From the NCBI RefSeq assembly GCF_009877425.1, contig NZ_WXEY01000019.1:1-64000 (forward strand): a stretch of 64,000 bases of DNA. The letters are read 5' to 3'. Under the pieces are notes generated by a model, which did not search any database, was not told the origin of the DNA, and saw nothing but the letters and a program-made list of their open reading frames with translations. How positions within the stretch are numbered: position 1 is the stretch's first letter; each line of letters starts with the position of its first letter. This document shows, piece after piece, positions 22,736 to 30,612 of this stretch. The stretch is from Heliomicrobium undosum (GTDB lineage: Bacteria; Bacillota; Desulfitobacteriia; Heliobacteriales; Heliobacteriaceae). Made by a program: the position numbers and the translations under genes.

Positions 22736-24988
22736 TTAATCGGAAATCAGCAACAGATCCGTTGAGGCCCCCCTTCCATCACAGGGCAACAGTCCAATAT
22801 TGTCATCATAATAGCTCTTATCGACCAACACCTGGATCAGCCCGCCCTCTGTCTTCACTGCGCCGGCTCGGCAGTAGTTCAACCAATCAAAGCGGTAGAC
22901 GCCAACGGTGTACGCTTGCAACCGGCGACGGATGGCCGCTGTGATTCTTCCTTGCGCTACCTCGTCAATCAGGCTGCAAGCCTCGTCATCGAAGGGAATC
23001 ACCACCGACACCTGTTCGCTGTCGATGATGCGAAACCGCTCGGCGATGTCTTTGAAGGGAAAGGCGAGCGGCTTAACCCCCTCTTGCAGTTGTTTGATAA
23101 TTCCCTGTTCGTCCAGTTTTTCGGCTTCGATTTCGAAACGATAGGTAAAAAACCGTTTAATCGCCTCTAGAGACAGGGGATCATCCCCCTCGCGCCATGC
23201 CCTCTCTCCCAGCTTGGCCATGAGAGCCGGCCAGCCTTTGGGCGATTCTTTGTCGGGCGAGAATACAAGCACCTCCCCGTTCTTGCGTTTTCCTTCACGG
23301 TTGCACCGCCCGGCGGCCTGGGCGATGGAGTCGAGGCCGGCAAAGGCGCGATAGACGATTGGAAAGTCCACATCCACCCCGGCTTCGATGAGGGGTGTCG
23401 AAATGACCTTGCAAGGGTTGCCTCGTCTCAGCGCCTCCCGAATTTCCTTTAATTTTAGCGTGCGATGCTTCGGGCACATGAGCGCGCTCAGGTGCCAGCA
23501 CCCTTCACCTACGCCGATGCCTTCGCTCATCCTTGCGCTTTCGCCGAGATACTCAAAAAGTATCCGCGCGTGGCGGCGGGTGTTGACGATGCACAGCGCC
23601 TGACTGTGAGGCGCCAGTTGTTCGATCAACTGTTCGTCATTCAGTCTGCCGGCGTTTCGCACTGTGACCCGCCGCAACTGCTCATAGAGCGTTTGCGGTT
23701 GGTCGATGATTTCCCGCGACGTTACCTCTGTTGGGAGCAACCCGTTCAGCGCCGGTTGCGTGGCCGTGCAAAGGAGCATCGTCGCGCCGTAATTGCGCAC
23801 CAGTTCGGTCAAGGCGGCCAGACATGGTTTTAGGAAACGATCAGGGATCATCTGCGCTTCGTCGAGGATGATTACGCTGCGCGCCAGATTGTGCAACTTG
23901 CGGCAGCGCGAACTCCGGTTAGCGTACAGCGATTCGAAAAACTGCACGTTCGTCGTCACGACGATGGGCTTGTCCCAGTTTTCCGTCGCCAGTTTCCAGC
24001 GCAAAGCCCGGTTATCTGCCATATCGTCCTCGTACGCGTCGACCGGGTGATGGCGCTCCGGCTGGTAGGTGCTGTGATGCTCCAGCACGTTGTCATCGCC
24101 GAAGATCTCCCGGTAGAGAGCGGCATTCTGCTCGATGATACTCGTAAAGGGAATCACGCAGATCACTCGGTCGAGACCGTTCTTTACGGCATGGCGCAGG
24201 GCGAAGTCCATGGCGGACAAGGTCTTCCCGCCGCCTGTCGGCACGGTCAGGGTAAACAGCCCCGGCGCCAGTTCCGCTTTTTCCCGGCACTGACGGAGGA
24301 TGTCGGCGCGGGCCTGGTTGACAACTGTCTTGGCGGCTTTTTGGCACTTTTCTTCGAGGTGTTTTTCGAGCTTGTCGAGCAGAGCGGATAAGTCTTCTCC
24401 CGGATCGCGCAAAGCGGCCAGTTCCGGTTGCATAAACCGTTCCGTATCGAGGTAATCGGCATCGACCAAGCAGGAGAAAAGCATGCGGACAAAGAGGGAG
24501 ACGCTGACGCCTTGCTGCTTTTTTATCGGTCCTATGGGCAATCGCTCAAGTCTCTGCCCCGGCACAGGGGTGATCTCTGTCATGTAGGCGCTGTAATCAT
24601 GCAAGTCAGGCGTTTCCAGCCGATTGAACAACGTGCCCTTCACATTTTGGCTTCCTGCGCTGTGAAAACCACTGTCAGGCAACCCCGTATGATGGCCTGC
24701 CGATGTATAGGCCAGTATCCGGGCTTGTCCGTTGGGATACAAGCGTGTTGCCAATTGCGCCCCAGCGGTGGAATGATCCACGCTGATATGACTGCCGCGC
24801 AGCCGCTTCTGAAACTCCCGCGCGTATTTGCCGATGTCATGGAGCAGGCCCGCCGCTTCACCCCATGGAGCAGCGTTGAACCGGTCGGCAAACTGCGCCG
24901 CCCGTTCCGCCGTTTGAAGCAGGTGGGTGTGGAGTAACTGCCATTGCTCTTCCGGCTGGTCCGGCAGTGAATGGGCGTAGTACTTCAA
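22736..24988 (-). CDS. cas3: Cas3 HD nuclease-helicase
   Basis: About 750 residues starting at TTG 24988 (MKYYAHSLPD), which has GGAGGTG upstream; a longer frame from 25042 has no better site. The HD nuclease domain comes first, with GLLHDIGKYAREF and later VDHSTAGA. The helicase domain follows, with Walker A VPTGGGKT, motif II LDEAQMI, motif III CTATQPAL and motif VI QAAGRCNREG. It is recruited by Cascade after target opening, nicks the displaced strand and degrades DNA while moving. It is the first gene of the operon; TGGTATAAA at 25059-25067 is a likely promoter element. DEAQ replaces DEAH in motif II, which I believe is common in this subtype. Confidence 0.96.
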   Translation of the reverse strand: MKYYAHSLPDQPEEQWQLLHTHLLQTAERAAQFADRFNAAPWGEAAGLLHDIGKYAREFQKRLRGSHISVDHSTAGAQLATRLYPNGQARILAYTSAGHHTGLPDSGFHSAGSQNVKGTLFNRLETPDLHDYSAYMTEITPVPGQRLERLPIGPIKKQQGVSVSLFVRMLFSCLVDADYLDTERFMQPELAALRDPGEDLSALLDKLEKHLEEKCQKAAKTVVNQARADILRQCREKAELAPGLFTLTVPTGGGKTLSAMDFALRHAVKNGLDRVICVIPFTSIIEQNAALYREIFGDDNVLEHHSTYQPERHHPVDAYEDDMADNRALRWKLATENWDKPIVVTTNVQFFESLYANRSSRCRKLHNLARSVIILDEAQMIPDRFLKPCLAALTELVRNYGATMLLCTATQPALNGLLPTEVTSREIIDQPQTLYEQLRRVTVRNAGRLNDEQLIEQLAPHSQALCIVNTRRHARILFEYLGESARMSEGIGVGEGCWHLSALMCPKHRTLKLKEIREALRRGNPCKVISTPLIEAGVDVDFPIVYRAFAGLDSIAQAAGRCNREGKRKNGEVLVFSPDKESPKGWPALMAKLGERAWREGDDPLSLEAIKRFFTYRFEIEAEKLDEQGIIKQLQEGVKPLAFPFKDIAERFRIIDSEQVSVVIPFDDEACSLIDEVAQGRITAAIRRRLQAYTVGVYRFDWLNYCRAGAVKTEGGLIQVLVDKSYYDDNIGLLPCDGRGASTDLLLISD

Positions 24989-25058
24989 ACAGTGCACCTC
25001 CCGGAAGCCGATTCGGTATTTTTTGTATGGGCATTCGTTCAAGTCTTTTCACTCACTT

Positions 25059-25067
25059 TTTATACCA
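25059..25067 (-). promoter_or_regulatory. Extended -10 box for the cas operon
   Basis: TGGTATAAA on the minus strand about 70 bases before the cas3 start. No good -35 is visible, which fits an extended -10 promoter. Confidence 0.5.
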
Positions 25068-25159
25068 CATCAAATATCTCGTTTCCTTTAGCGAAAAATG
25101 TCGCAAGGCGTCGATTTCCCATTTGGTGAAGTCTTTTTTATACAAATTAGTTTTTTTAC

Positions 25160-25190
25160 AAAAAAAATGCCCCGGATGCTATCCGAGGAG
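25160..25190 (-). terminator. Terminator after the stalk-domain gene
   Basis: On the minus strand a hairpin with arms CCTCGGAT and ATCCGGGG and a three-base loop is followed by a run of T. It lies 40 bases past the stop of the gene at 25230-25673. Confidence 0.75.
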
Positions 25191-25229
25191 AAGTGCATGT
25201 GCCCGATCCCGATGACAGTTCGGTGCCCA

Positions 25230-25673
25230 TCAAAAATAAAGGGCTATCGTCTGGGTGGCCTGATCCCATGCTACGAAGTACCCCATTTTTTTAAGGATTA
25301 ATAGGGGAATCATGACACGATCATTCAAAATTTCTGGCGCCGCTTCTATCGCTTCTTCTTTTCCGTCTATCATCATTTTATTGCTTCCAACGAATAGTTC
25401 AATTTGTTTTTTTGAAATACGAAATGTCACTTTTTTGCTGGTTTCATCCCAAAGTAAATCCTGTTTAGCGATATCCAATGCATCGGCAAAGTATCTAAGC
25501 GATACGTAAGCACGCTCTTGACTGATGTAGGGTGCTACATCCATGGTTATTGTTTTATCATCTTTTATATAATTTAGTTTGCCGATCAAAAAAACGGCTG
25601 ATTGCGCTCTAGCATAAACGTTTGGAGCGAATAACAGGATGAAGAATAATGTTAACGACACAATACGTTTCAA
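25230..25673 (-). CDS. Secreted protein with copper-amine-oxidase-like stalk domain
   Basis: A 147-residue exported protein. Residues 1-23 form a signal peptide (MKRIVSLTLFFILLFAP, cleavage near YARA). The rest fits the 'copper amine oxidase N-terminal-like' stalk domain common in Clostridia: a strand with TITMDVAPYI, then AYVSLRYFADAL, then LLWDETSKKVTF, then NDRVMIPLLILKKMGYFVAWD and a final TIALYF. The domain is thought to be a cell-wall or matrix module and has no enzyme activity by itself. No other domain is attached. The gene stands alone between two terminators, and its base composition is more AT-rich than its neighbours. Confidence 0.8.
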   Translation of the reverse strand: MKRIVSLTLFFILLFAPNVYARAQSAVFLIGKLNYIKDDKTITMDVAPYISQERAYVSLRYFADALDIAKQDLLWDETSKKVTFRISKKQIELFVGSNKMMIDGKEEAIEAAPEILNDRVMIPLLILKKMGYFVAWDQATQTIALYF

Positions 25674-25941
25674 CAGTAGCTCAATCCTTTTCCAGAATTT
25701 AATTGTCTGCAGTCACTTAATCATATTTTTTTAATGAATTCGGAAGGGGATCCGAATCCATGGCTGGGCAACCCTTCGTTTCATTTTGAAATTATATTTT
25801 ACTATTTTATTTTACCTGCAATCTGTATTTTTGTCAATTTGTTCTCTCTGGTGGTATTTTATGGAATATTACTAGAGGGATTATTTTCTCCTTGTCTCAA
25901 AACAAACCCTGGTAATGTTTTGAACAAGATGCTTTCTTGTC

Positions 25942-25970
25942 AAAAAAATGCCCCGGATATTATCCGGAGC
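25942..25970 (-). terminator. Terminator after sdpI
   Basis: CTCCGGATA and TATCCGGGG form a tight hairpin on the minus strand followed by seven T, 30 bases after the sdpI stop. The 270 bases between here and 25673 are AT-rich and show no gene I would support. Confidence 0.8.
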
Positions 25971-26000
25971 GCTTGTGTTTGGTATGGGGTATGAGTAAGT

Positions 26001-26669
26001 CTACCCCACCGGACGCGTCCCGCCCTTCTGGTAGAGCCACCAGGCATAGACAGTGGGAACAAAGACAATCGCGAGGATGCTCGTCAGCAACAGGGCGATT
26101 CCGGCGGCCTGCGGCAACTGGGATGAGAACAGTCCGAGCAGCATCATCGCCAAGCCGCCCAACACCATGGTGTAACCGCCGACACGCTGCGTTTTGTCCC
26201 AGATCTGCGGGTCGGCCAGCGTCCAGGGGACCCGGAAGCCCATGAAGTAGTTCTGTTTTACCCGTGGCATCACATTGCCCAAGATTATGAACAGAATGCC
26301 GATGGCGACAGGAAGGACTCTTCCCACCTTGACCGTCCAGCCAAGGGCGTTGGCGATGACGGTCATCTGGAGAAAGAACATAAAGGCCACTATGCTCGTC
26401 ATCACTGTTTCATGGGTCGACGAAAACTTTTCGTAATTCCCTTTCAGCGGGTCGAGGCGGCGCGTCACCTGGGACAGCACAAGGACCAGCAGGGTGATGG
26501 CGGGGCCGACGGCGACAAGTTCGAGCCTGCTGCCGTAGCGGTCCACTTCGCCGGCATAGTTCCAGTGCACCGGCGCTTGTTCCGGCAGTTGAGGGTAGGC
26601 CCACAGGGAAACCAGCACGGCGACGATCCACAGGGTCACATTGATCCAGAAAAAAACACCCTTTTTCAT
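26001..26669 (-). CDS. sdpI: SdpI-like immunity/signal membrane protein
   Basis: A 222-residue membrane protein with six predicted helices, starting MKKGVFFWI at 26669 after GGAGAGA. The N-terminal part (LPEQAPVHWNYAGEVDRYGS) is the DUF1648 signature. The C-terminal part (FIILGNVMPRVKQNYFMGFRVPWTLAD, then KTQRVGGYTMVLGG) is the SdpI domain. In Bacillus SdpI protects against the SdpC toxin and also sequesters the SdpR repressor at the membrane. An ArsR-type SdpR gene lies 41 bases upstream in the same operon, which supports that assignment. No sdpC-like toxin gene is in the window, so the inducing peptide is unknown. Confidence 0.88.
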   Translation of the reverse strand: MKKGVFFWINVTLWIVAVLVSLWAYPQLPEQAPVHWNYAGEVDRYGSRLELVAVGPAITLLVLVLSQVTRRLDPLKGNYEKFSSTHETVMTSIVAFMFFLQMTVIANALGWTVKVGRVLPVAIGILFIILGNVMPRVKQNYFMGFRVPWTLADPQIWDKTQRVGGYTMVLGGLAMMLLGLFSSQLPQAAGIALLLTSILAIVFVPTVYAWWLYQKGGTRPVG

Positions 26670-26710
26670 CGGTCTCTCTCCTTTTTTAGGCGTCCGGCCT
26701 ATGACGAGTG

Positions 26711-26986
26711 TTACTGCTGCTGGGGCTCCCCCCGGTCGGTCATGGTCATGACCCATGCCATCACATCCTGAAAAACGGTGGTGTTCAGGCTGTAGTAGAT
26801 CTGCTGACCTCGCCGTTCGTCAAGGACGAGTCCGGCGCTCTTGAGCACCTGCAGGTGATGGGAGACGCTCGGTTTCGAGATGTTGAACGGAGCCGCCAGT
26901 TCTCCGGCGTTTTTCTCCCCCTCCCGGAGCAGGTGGAGAATCGCCCGCCGAGTCGGGTCGGCCAAGGCGGAAAAGACTTGGTTCAT
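26711..26986 (-). CDS. sdpR: SdpR-like ArsR-family autorepressor
   Basis: A 91-residue winged-helix repressor: MNQVFSALADPTRRAILHLL, then NAGELAAPFNISKPSVSHHLQVLKSAGLV, then RRGQQIYYSLN. No cysteine metal site is present, as expected of SdpR rather than metal-sensing ArsR proteins. The ATG is preceded by GGAGGGGG. It is cotranscribed with sdpI. A perfect palindrome lies just downstream of a consensus promoter before the gene, so the protein very likely represses its own operon until SdpI captures it. Confidence 0.9.
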   Translation of the reverse strand: MNQVFSALADPTRRAILHLLREGEKNAGELAAPFNISKPSVSHHLQVLKSAGLVLDERRGQQIYYSLNTTVFQDVMAWVMTMTDRGEPQQQ

Positions 26987-27012
26987 CGACTGCTTCCCCC
27001 TCCAGGATTTAT

Positions 27013-27065
27013 TTAGACGATTGTCTAACTATCTAAATATTATGCCCTAATGTATCGTTTGTCAA
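27013..27065 (-). promoter_or_regulatory. sdpRI promoter and operator
   Basis: TTGACA (27060-27065) and TAATAT (27037-27042) are 17 bases apart on the minus strand. The palindrome TTAGAC-GATT-GTCTAA (27013-27028) lies where transcription should start. A further TAGATAGTTAGAC half-site overlaps it. The layout fits direct repression by SdpR. Confidence 0.8.
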
Positions 27066-27099
27066 CTGCAAAAGAGTGAGAAAGCGCAGGTGGAAGATC

Positions 27100-28728
27100 T
27101 CAGAGAAAAGCTGGTCGCAGGGATTTCATCACGATATCGACAACGACCGGTTGATGGGTTGACGCTGCCAATGCCTTCGCCAGCGCACCCGGCAGTTGCG
27201 ATTTTTCCTTCACTAAGATCCCTTCCGCCCCACAGGCTGCTGCGACGGCGGCGTAATCCGGCGTCGTGATATCCGCCCCGACCGGGAGCATGCCCTGCTT
27301 CTGCATGCGGTGTTTTTCCAGCGCATACTCGCTATCGTGAAAAACGATGCTGACGACCGGCAAACGGTGGCGCACGGCCGTGATCATTTCGGGAAGAGCG
27401 ATGTTCATGCCACCGTCGCCCGTGAGGACAACGACCTTTTTTCCCGGCGCGGCGGCTTGCGCGCCGATGCCAAAAGGCAGCCCCGCCCCCATGGGCCGCC
27501 AGTATTCGGAGATAAGCACCTGTTGCGCTTTCGGAAGGAAACCGCGATCAAACCAGTGCATAAACTCACCCGTATCGACGGCGATGATGGCGTCGTCAGG
27601 CAACAGATCGTTTATTAAGGATACGACCAGCGGGGGATTTATGTCCGTTCCTTTTTCCCCGCTTGCCTCATCTCGGATCATTGTCAGAAAGTCTTCATGA
27701 GCCTGCTCGATTTCCCGGATCCATCCCGATTCGGGAGCGCTTTGTCGCACGGCGTCGCTCAATTGACGAAGGATCCGCCCCACATCGCCTGTGAGGGGAT
27801 AGGGTCGCAACGAGTGAGCAAGTCGATGCGGTGACATCTCGATCTGCACCACCGGAATGCTGGCGGGAATATATTTGTGTTCAAAGGGGGATGCCCCGAT
27901 GAGCAGGACCATGTCGGCTTGCTGGAGTGGCCCCGGGATATGGGCTTCCCCCAATCCGCCGATAAACCGTCTTTCCATCGCCGGAAAGATGCCGCGAGCG
28001 CCCTGGGCGGGGATGATGGCGGCGTTGACCTTTTCCGCCAATGCCAGGACCCTGTCTCGAAAAGGAAGGGCGGCCCGTCCGGCGATTAAGACCGGTCTTC
28101 TGGCGCCATCGATCAAACGGGCTGCCTGTTCCAGATCTCCCGTTATCCCCGGCGGAGAGGGTGCTGTCAGGAGAGGTATATCAATCATCTTCGCGGTGGG
28201 GCTCGATTGGACCGGGCTCAATGGAACCGGGCTCGATTGGATGTCTTGCGGGATGCTGATCTGGCAGGGGACGCTGTCGCCGATCGCTTTTTCCATGGCC
28301 GCCTTCAGCACATCCACTGTCGACTCCGGCCGGGTGAGCATGACGGTCATGCCGGTGATGGGCGCAAACAGTTGCTGCTGATCGATGTACTGCTTTGCCG
28401 CCGTCGCCATTTTTGCCGTCTCGACCTGCCCGGTGATAACCAGCAGGGGGATGCCGTCCCGGTAGGCGTCAGCCACGCCGTTCGCCAGGTTGACAGCGCC
28501 GGGGCCCGACGTGGCGACGCAGAGCCCCAGACGTCCGGTCACCCGCGCTTCGCCGCCGGCCATGAAGGCCGCGCCCGCTTCGCTCACGGCGCCGATATAT
28601 TGAATGGAAGGTTCCTTCCCCAGGGCGTCGAGCAAGGGGAAAATGGCGTCGCCGGAAACCCCGAAGGCCCGTTGAACATCCCACTTGGCCAGCGCCTTCC
28701 ACAGCACTTCGACCACAGTTGTAGTCAA
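27100..28728 (-). CDS. Pyruvate oxidase-like thiamine diphosphate enzyme
   Basis: A 542-residue enzyme of the acetolactate synthase/pyruvate oxidase group. The N-terminal domain has the catalytic glutamate in SEAGAAFMAGGEAR and the SGPGAVNLANGVADAY loop. The middle domain carries PVLIAGRAAL. The C-terminal domain has the thiamine diphosphate/magnesium motif LTGDGGMNIALPEM, with HDSEYALEKHRM. The start is TTG after GGAGGAATG. The order and the HDSEYALE segment favour a pyruvate oxidase (PoxB-like) over biosynthetic acetolactate synthase, and no regulatory subunit gene adjoins. It is divergent from a lactate permease, so pyruvate metabolism is a reasonable guess. Product and electron acceptor cannot be read from sequence. 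Confidence 0.8.
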   Translation of the reverse strand: MTTTVVEVLWKALAKWDVQRAFGVSGDAIFPLLDALGKEPSIQYIGAVSEAGAAFMAGGEARVTGRLGLCVATSGPGAVNLANGVADAYRDGIPLLVITGQVETAKMATAAKQYIDQQQLFAPITGMTVMLTRPESTVDVLKAAMEKAIGDSVPCQISIPQDIQSSPVPLSPVQSSPTAKMIDIPLLTAPSPPGITGDLEQAARLIDGARRPVLIAGRAALPFRDRVLALAEKVNAAIIPAQGARGIFPAMERRFIGGLGEAHIPGPLQQADMVLLIGASPFEHKYIPASIPVVQIEMSPHRLAHSLRPYPLTGDVGRILRQLSDAVRQSAPESGWIREIEQAHEDFLTMIRDEASGEKGTDINPPLVVSLINDLLPDDAIIAVDTGEFMHWFDRGFLPKAQQVLISEYWRPMGAGLPFGIGAQAAAPGKKVVVLTGDGGMNIALPEMITAVRHRLPVVSIVFHDSEYALEKHRMQKQGMLPVGADITTPDYAAVAAACGAEGILVKEKSQLPGALAKALAASTHQPVVVDIVMKSLRPAFL

Positions 28729-28862
28729 ACGTCATTCCTCCGATGCGGACTTCGCATGTTTTGTCTCTGCAAGCAATCCTGCATGCCACCGACGGCGCTC
28801 TTTTGGACACCGTCCTTATGGATGGCGCCCTTTGGACGCTGCCTTTTAGTATGCGCGGAAAA

Positions 28863-28938
28863 AATAATCCTCCATTGAGAAAAAAATGATCCTCCGTTGA
28901 TCATTTTTTCTAAACCCCTTCCCTCATTGTGGTATAAT
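28863..28938 (+). promoter_or_regulatory. Lactate permease promoter with repeated operator-like sequence
   Basis: TGGTATAAT (28930-28938) is an extended -10. Upstream, AATNATCCTCCRTTGA occurs twice (28863-28878 and 28885-28900), 22 bases apart, so on the same DNA face. A perfect inverted repeat AAAAAATGATC/GATCATTTTTT (28881-28909) overlaps the second copy. It sits between the divergent oxidase and permease genes and probably binds a regulator. Confidence 0.7.
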
Positions 28939-28979
28939 CGGACTCAAAAAATATGTCGAAGTATGGGAGGACGGTAGTT

Positions 28980-30548
28980 TTGGCTCTTTCTCTTTCTTTG
29001 ATCCTGCTTCCGATCGCGGTCATCGTCCTGTTGATGACCTGGCGGCGAATGGCGGCCGATCTCAGTGGCATGGTAGGATGGTTGCTCACCCTGTTGATTG
29101 CCTGCCTCTTCTTCTCCACCAGTTGGGAGGCGGGATTGCGCGCCAGTCTCGCCGGCGTCGTCTCCTCGTTTCCCGTTTCGCTGATGGTGCTCACCTCGAT
29201 CCTCCAGATCACCTTTATGGAACGGACGGGCGCTTTAAAGCGCATCGTCGTCTTCGTCAAGACCCTGGCCCCGCAGGACAAGGCCGTGCAGATCATGCTC
29301 CTCAACGTGGGCGCCGGCACACTCCTTGTCTCCATCGGCGCCACACCCGTGTCGATCCTGCCGCCGATCTTGGTGGCTCTCGGCTATTCGACCTTTGTCG
29401 CCGTGGCCCTGCCGGCCATTGGCTTTGACGCCCTCTGCACCTATGCGCTGCTCGGCGCGCCCCTCGTCGTCTTCGCTGACCTGACCGGCACGTCCCTCGT
29501 CCAGTCGGCCCAGGTCTTTTCCAAGTTTCTGCCCGTCATTTCTACACTGATCGGCTTCGGCATGCTCTGGATCGTGGGGCGCTGGGAACTGGTGCGAAAG
29601 GGCTTCCTCCCCTGCCTGATCGCCGGGTTCACCAACGGCGGAACAGCTGTCGCCATCAGCTACATACCTTTTTTTGCTTCCGGCGTCGTGCTGACCGGCG
29701 TGATCGCCGGCTTCTGCACCATCTTGTCCATGCTCCTCTACCTCAAAGTGACGGGGCGGCCGATCATCGACCGTTCCAGCCTGACCGAGGCGGACCGGGC
29801 CGTGGAAGGGCAGATGTCATTGCCTGTGGCGCTCTCGCCCTGGTTGATCCTCTGCGCCATTTTGATGCTGACCAACTTCTTCCCGCCCCTGTTTAAACTG
29901 CTCTTCGCCGACTGGGCCATGCCGGTCTCGATTATCCCCGGACAGGTGATCAAGACGCGCATGCTCTGGAACGCCTACACCTGGGTGCTTGTCAGCACGG
30001 TCTTGTCCATGATCTGGCTCAAACCGGCTCGGGAGACCGTGTCGGAGACGGTGTCCAAGTGGCTCCAACGGGCTCCGCGGCCCACCCTGGCCGCCGCCGT
30101 CTTCTTCGCCATCGCCTTTGTGATGAACAATTCGGGCATGCAGAATGTAGCGGGCGCCTGGAAGATCGCCGACCCGGCCACCAACATGATCTCCATCCTC
30201 GCGAAAGCCTCAGCGTCATCCTTTGGCGGCCTATATCCCTTCATCAGCGGCTACCTGGGACTCTTTGGCGGCTTTGTCAGCGGCAGCGAGGCCTCCACCA
30301 TCGCCATGTTCACCAAGTACCACCTGCTCACGTCCAAACTGCTCAATGTGGATCCCCTGATCGTCATCGCCGGGACGGCCATCGGTGGCGGTCTGGCCAG
30401 CGTCATCTCACCGGCGAAACTGCAAAATGCCGCCGCCACCATCGACGCCCTCGGCATCGAGAGCGAAGTGATCAAGACGGCCTTCGTGCTCTCGGCGCTG
30501 CTGACGTTCGTCACGGCGATTATGGCGCAGGTACTGGCTTTTGCTTGA
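28980..30548 (+). CDS. lctP: L-lactate permease (LctP family)
   Basis: A 522-residue membrane protein, with start TTG 28980 chosen because GGGAGG stands nine bases before it. About 13-14 hydrophobic helices are visible. Family signatures include LLNVGAGTLLVSIGATPVSILPP, GFTNGGTAVAISY, FVMNNSGMQNVAGAWK and GFVSGSEASTIAMF, followed by SPAKLQNAAATI. These permeases bring in L-lactate or glycolate with protons. A divergent pyruvate oxidase-like gene shares the regulatory region, which fits growth on or exchange of lactate and pyruvate. Length is near the family average (about 530-560). Confidence 0.9.
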   Translation: MALSLSLILLPIAVIVLLMTWRRMAADLSGMVGWLLTLLIACLFFSTSWEAGLRASLAGVVSSFPVSLMVLTSILQITFMERTGALKRIVVFVKTLAPQDKAVQIMLLNVGAGTLLVSIGATPVSILPPILVALGYSTFVAVALPAIGFDALCTYALLGAPLVVFADLTGTSLVQSAQVFSKFLPVISTLIGFGMLWIVGRWELVRKGFLPCLIAGFTNGGTAVAISYIPFFASGVVLTGVIAGFCTILSMLLYLKVTGRPIIDRSSLTEADRAVEGQMSLPVALSPWLILCAILMLTNFFPPLFKLLFADWAMPVSIIPGQVIKTRMLWNAYTWVLVSTVLSMIWLKPARETVSETVSKWLQRAPRPTLAAAVFFAIAFVMNNSGMQNVAGAWKIADPATNMISILAKASASSFGGLYPFISGYLGLFGGFVSGSEASTIAMFTKYHLLTSKLLNVDPLIVIAGTAIGGGLASVISPAKLQNAAATIDALGIESEVIKTAFVLSALLTFVTAIMAQVLAFA

Positions 30549-30574
30549 GGTTAGCGCATGAAAAAGGAATAACC

Positions 30575-30612
30575 AAAGAAGCCCGCTGTACAATGCACAG
30601 CGGGCTTCTTTT
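30575..30612. terminator. Bidirectional terminator between lctP and the MutS2-like gene
   Basis: AAAGAAGCCCGCTGT and ACAGCGGGCTTCTTT form a 15-bp stem with a seven-base loop, serving both convergent genes. Confidence 0.9.

Noticed and set aside
25160-25970. Similar CCCCGGAT...ATCCG sequences at both ends of about 800 bases, like ends of a small transposon
   Set aside because: Each is a hairpin with a T-run directly after a minus-strand gene (the stalk-domain gene and sdpI), so they are terminators with the same design.
25734-25994. 86-residue hydrophobic plus-strand frame
   Set aside because: It starts in AT-rich DNA without a ribosome site and runs over the sdpI terminator.
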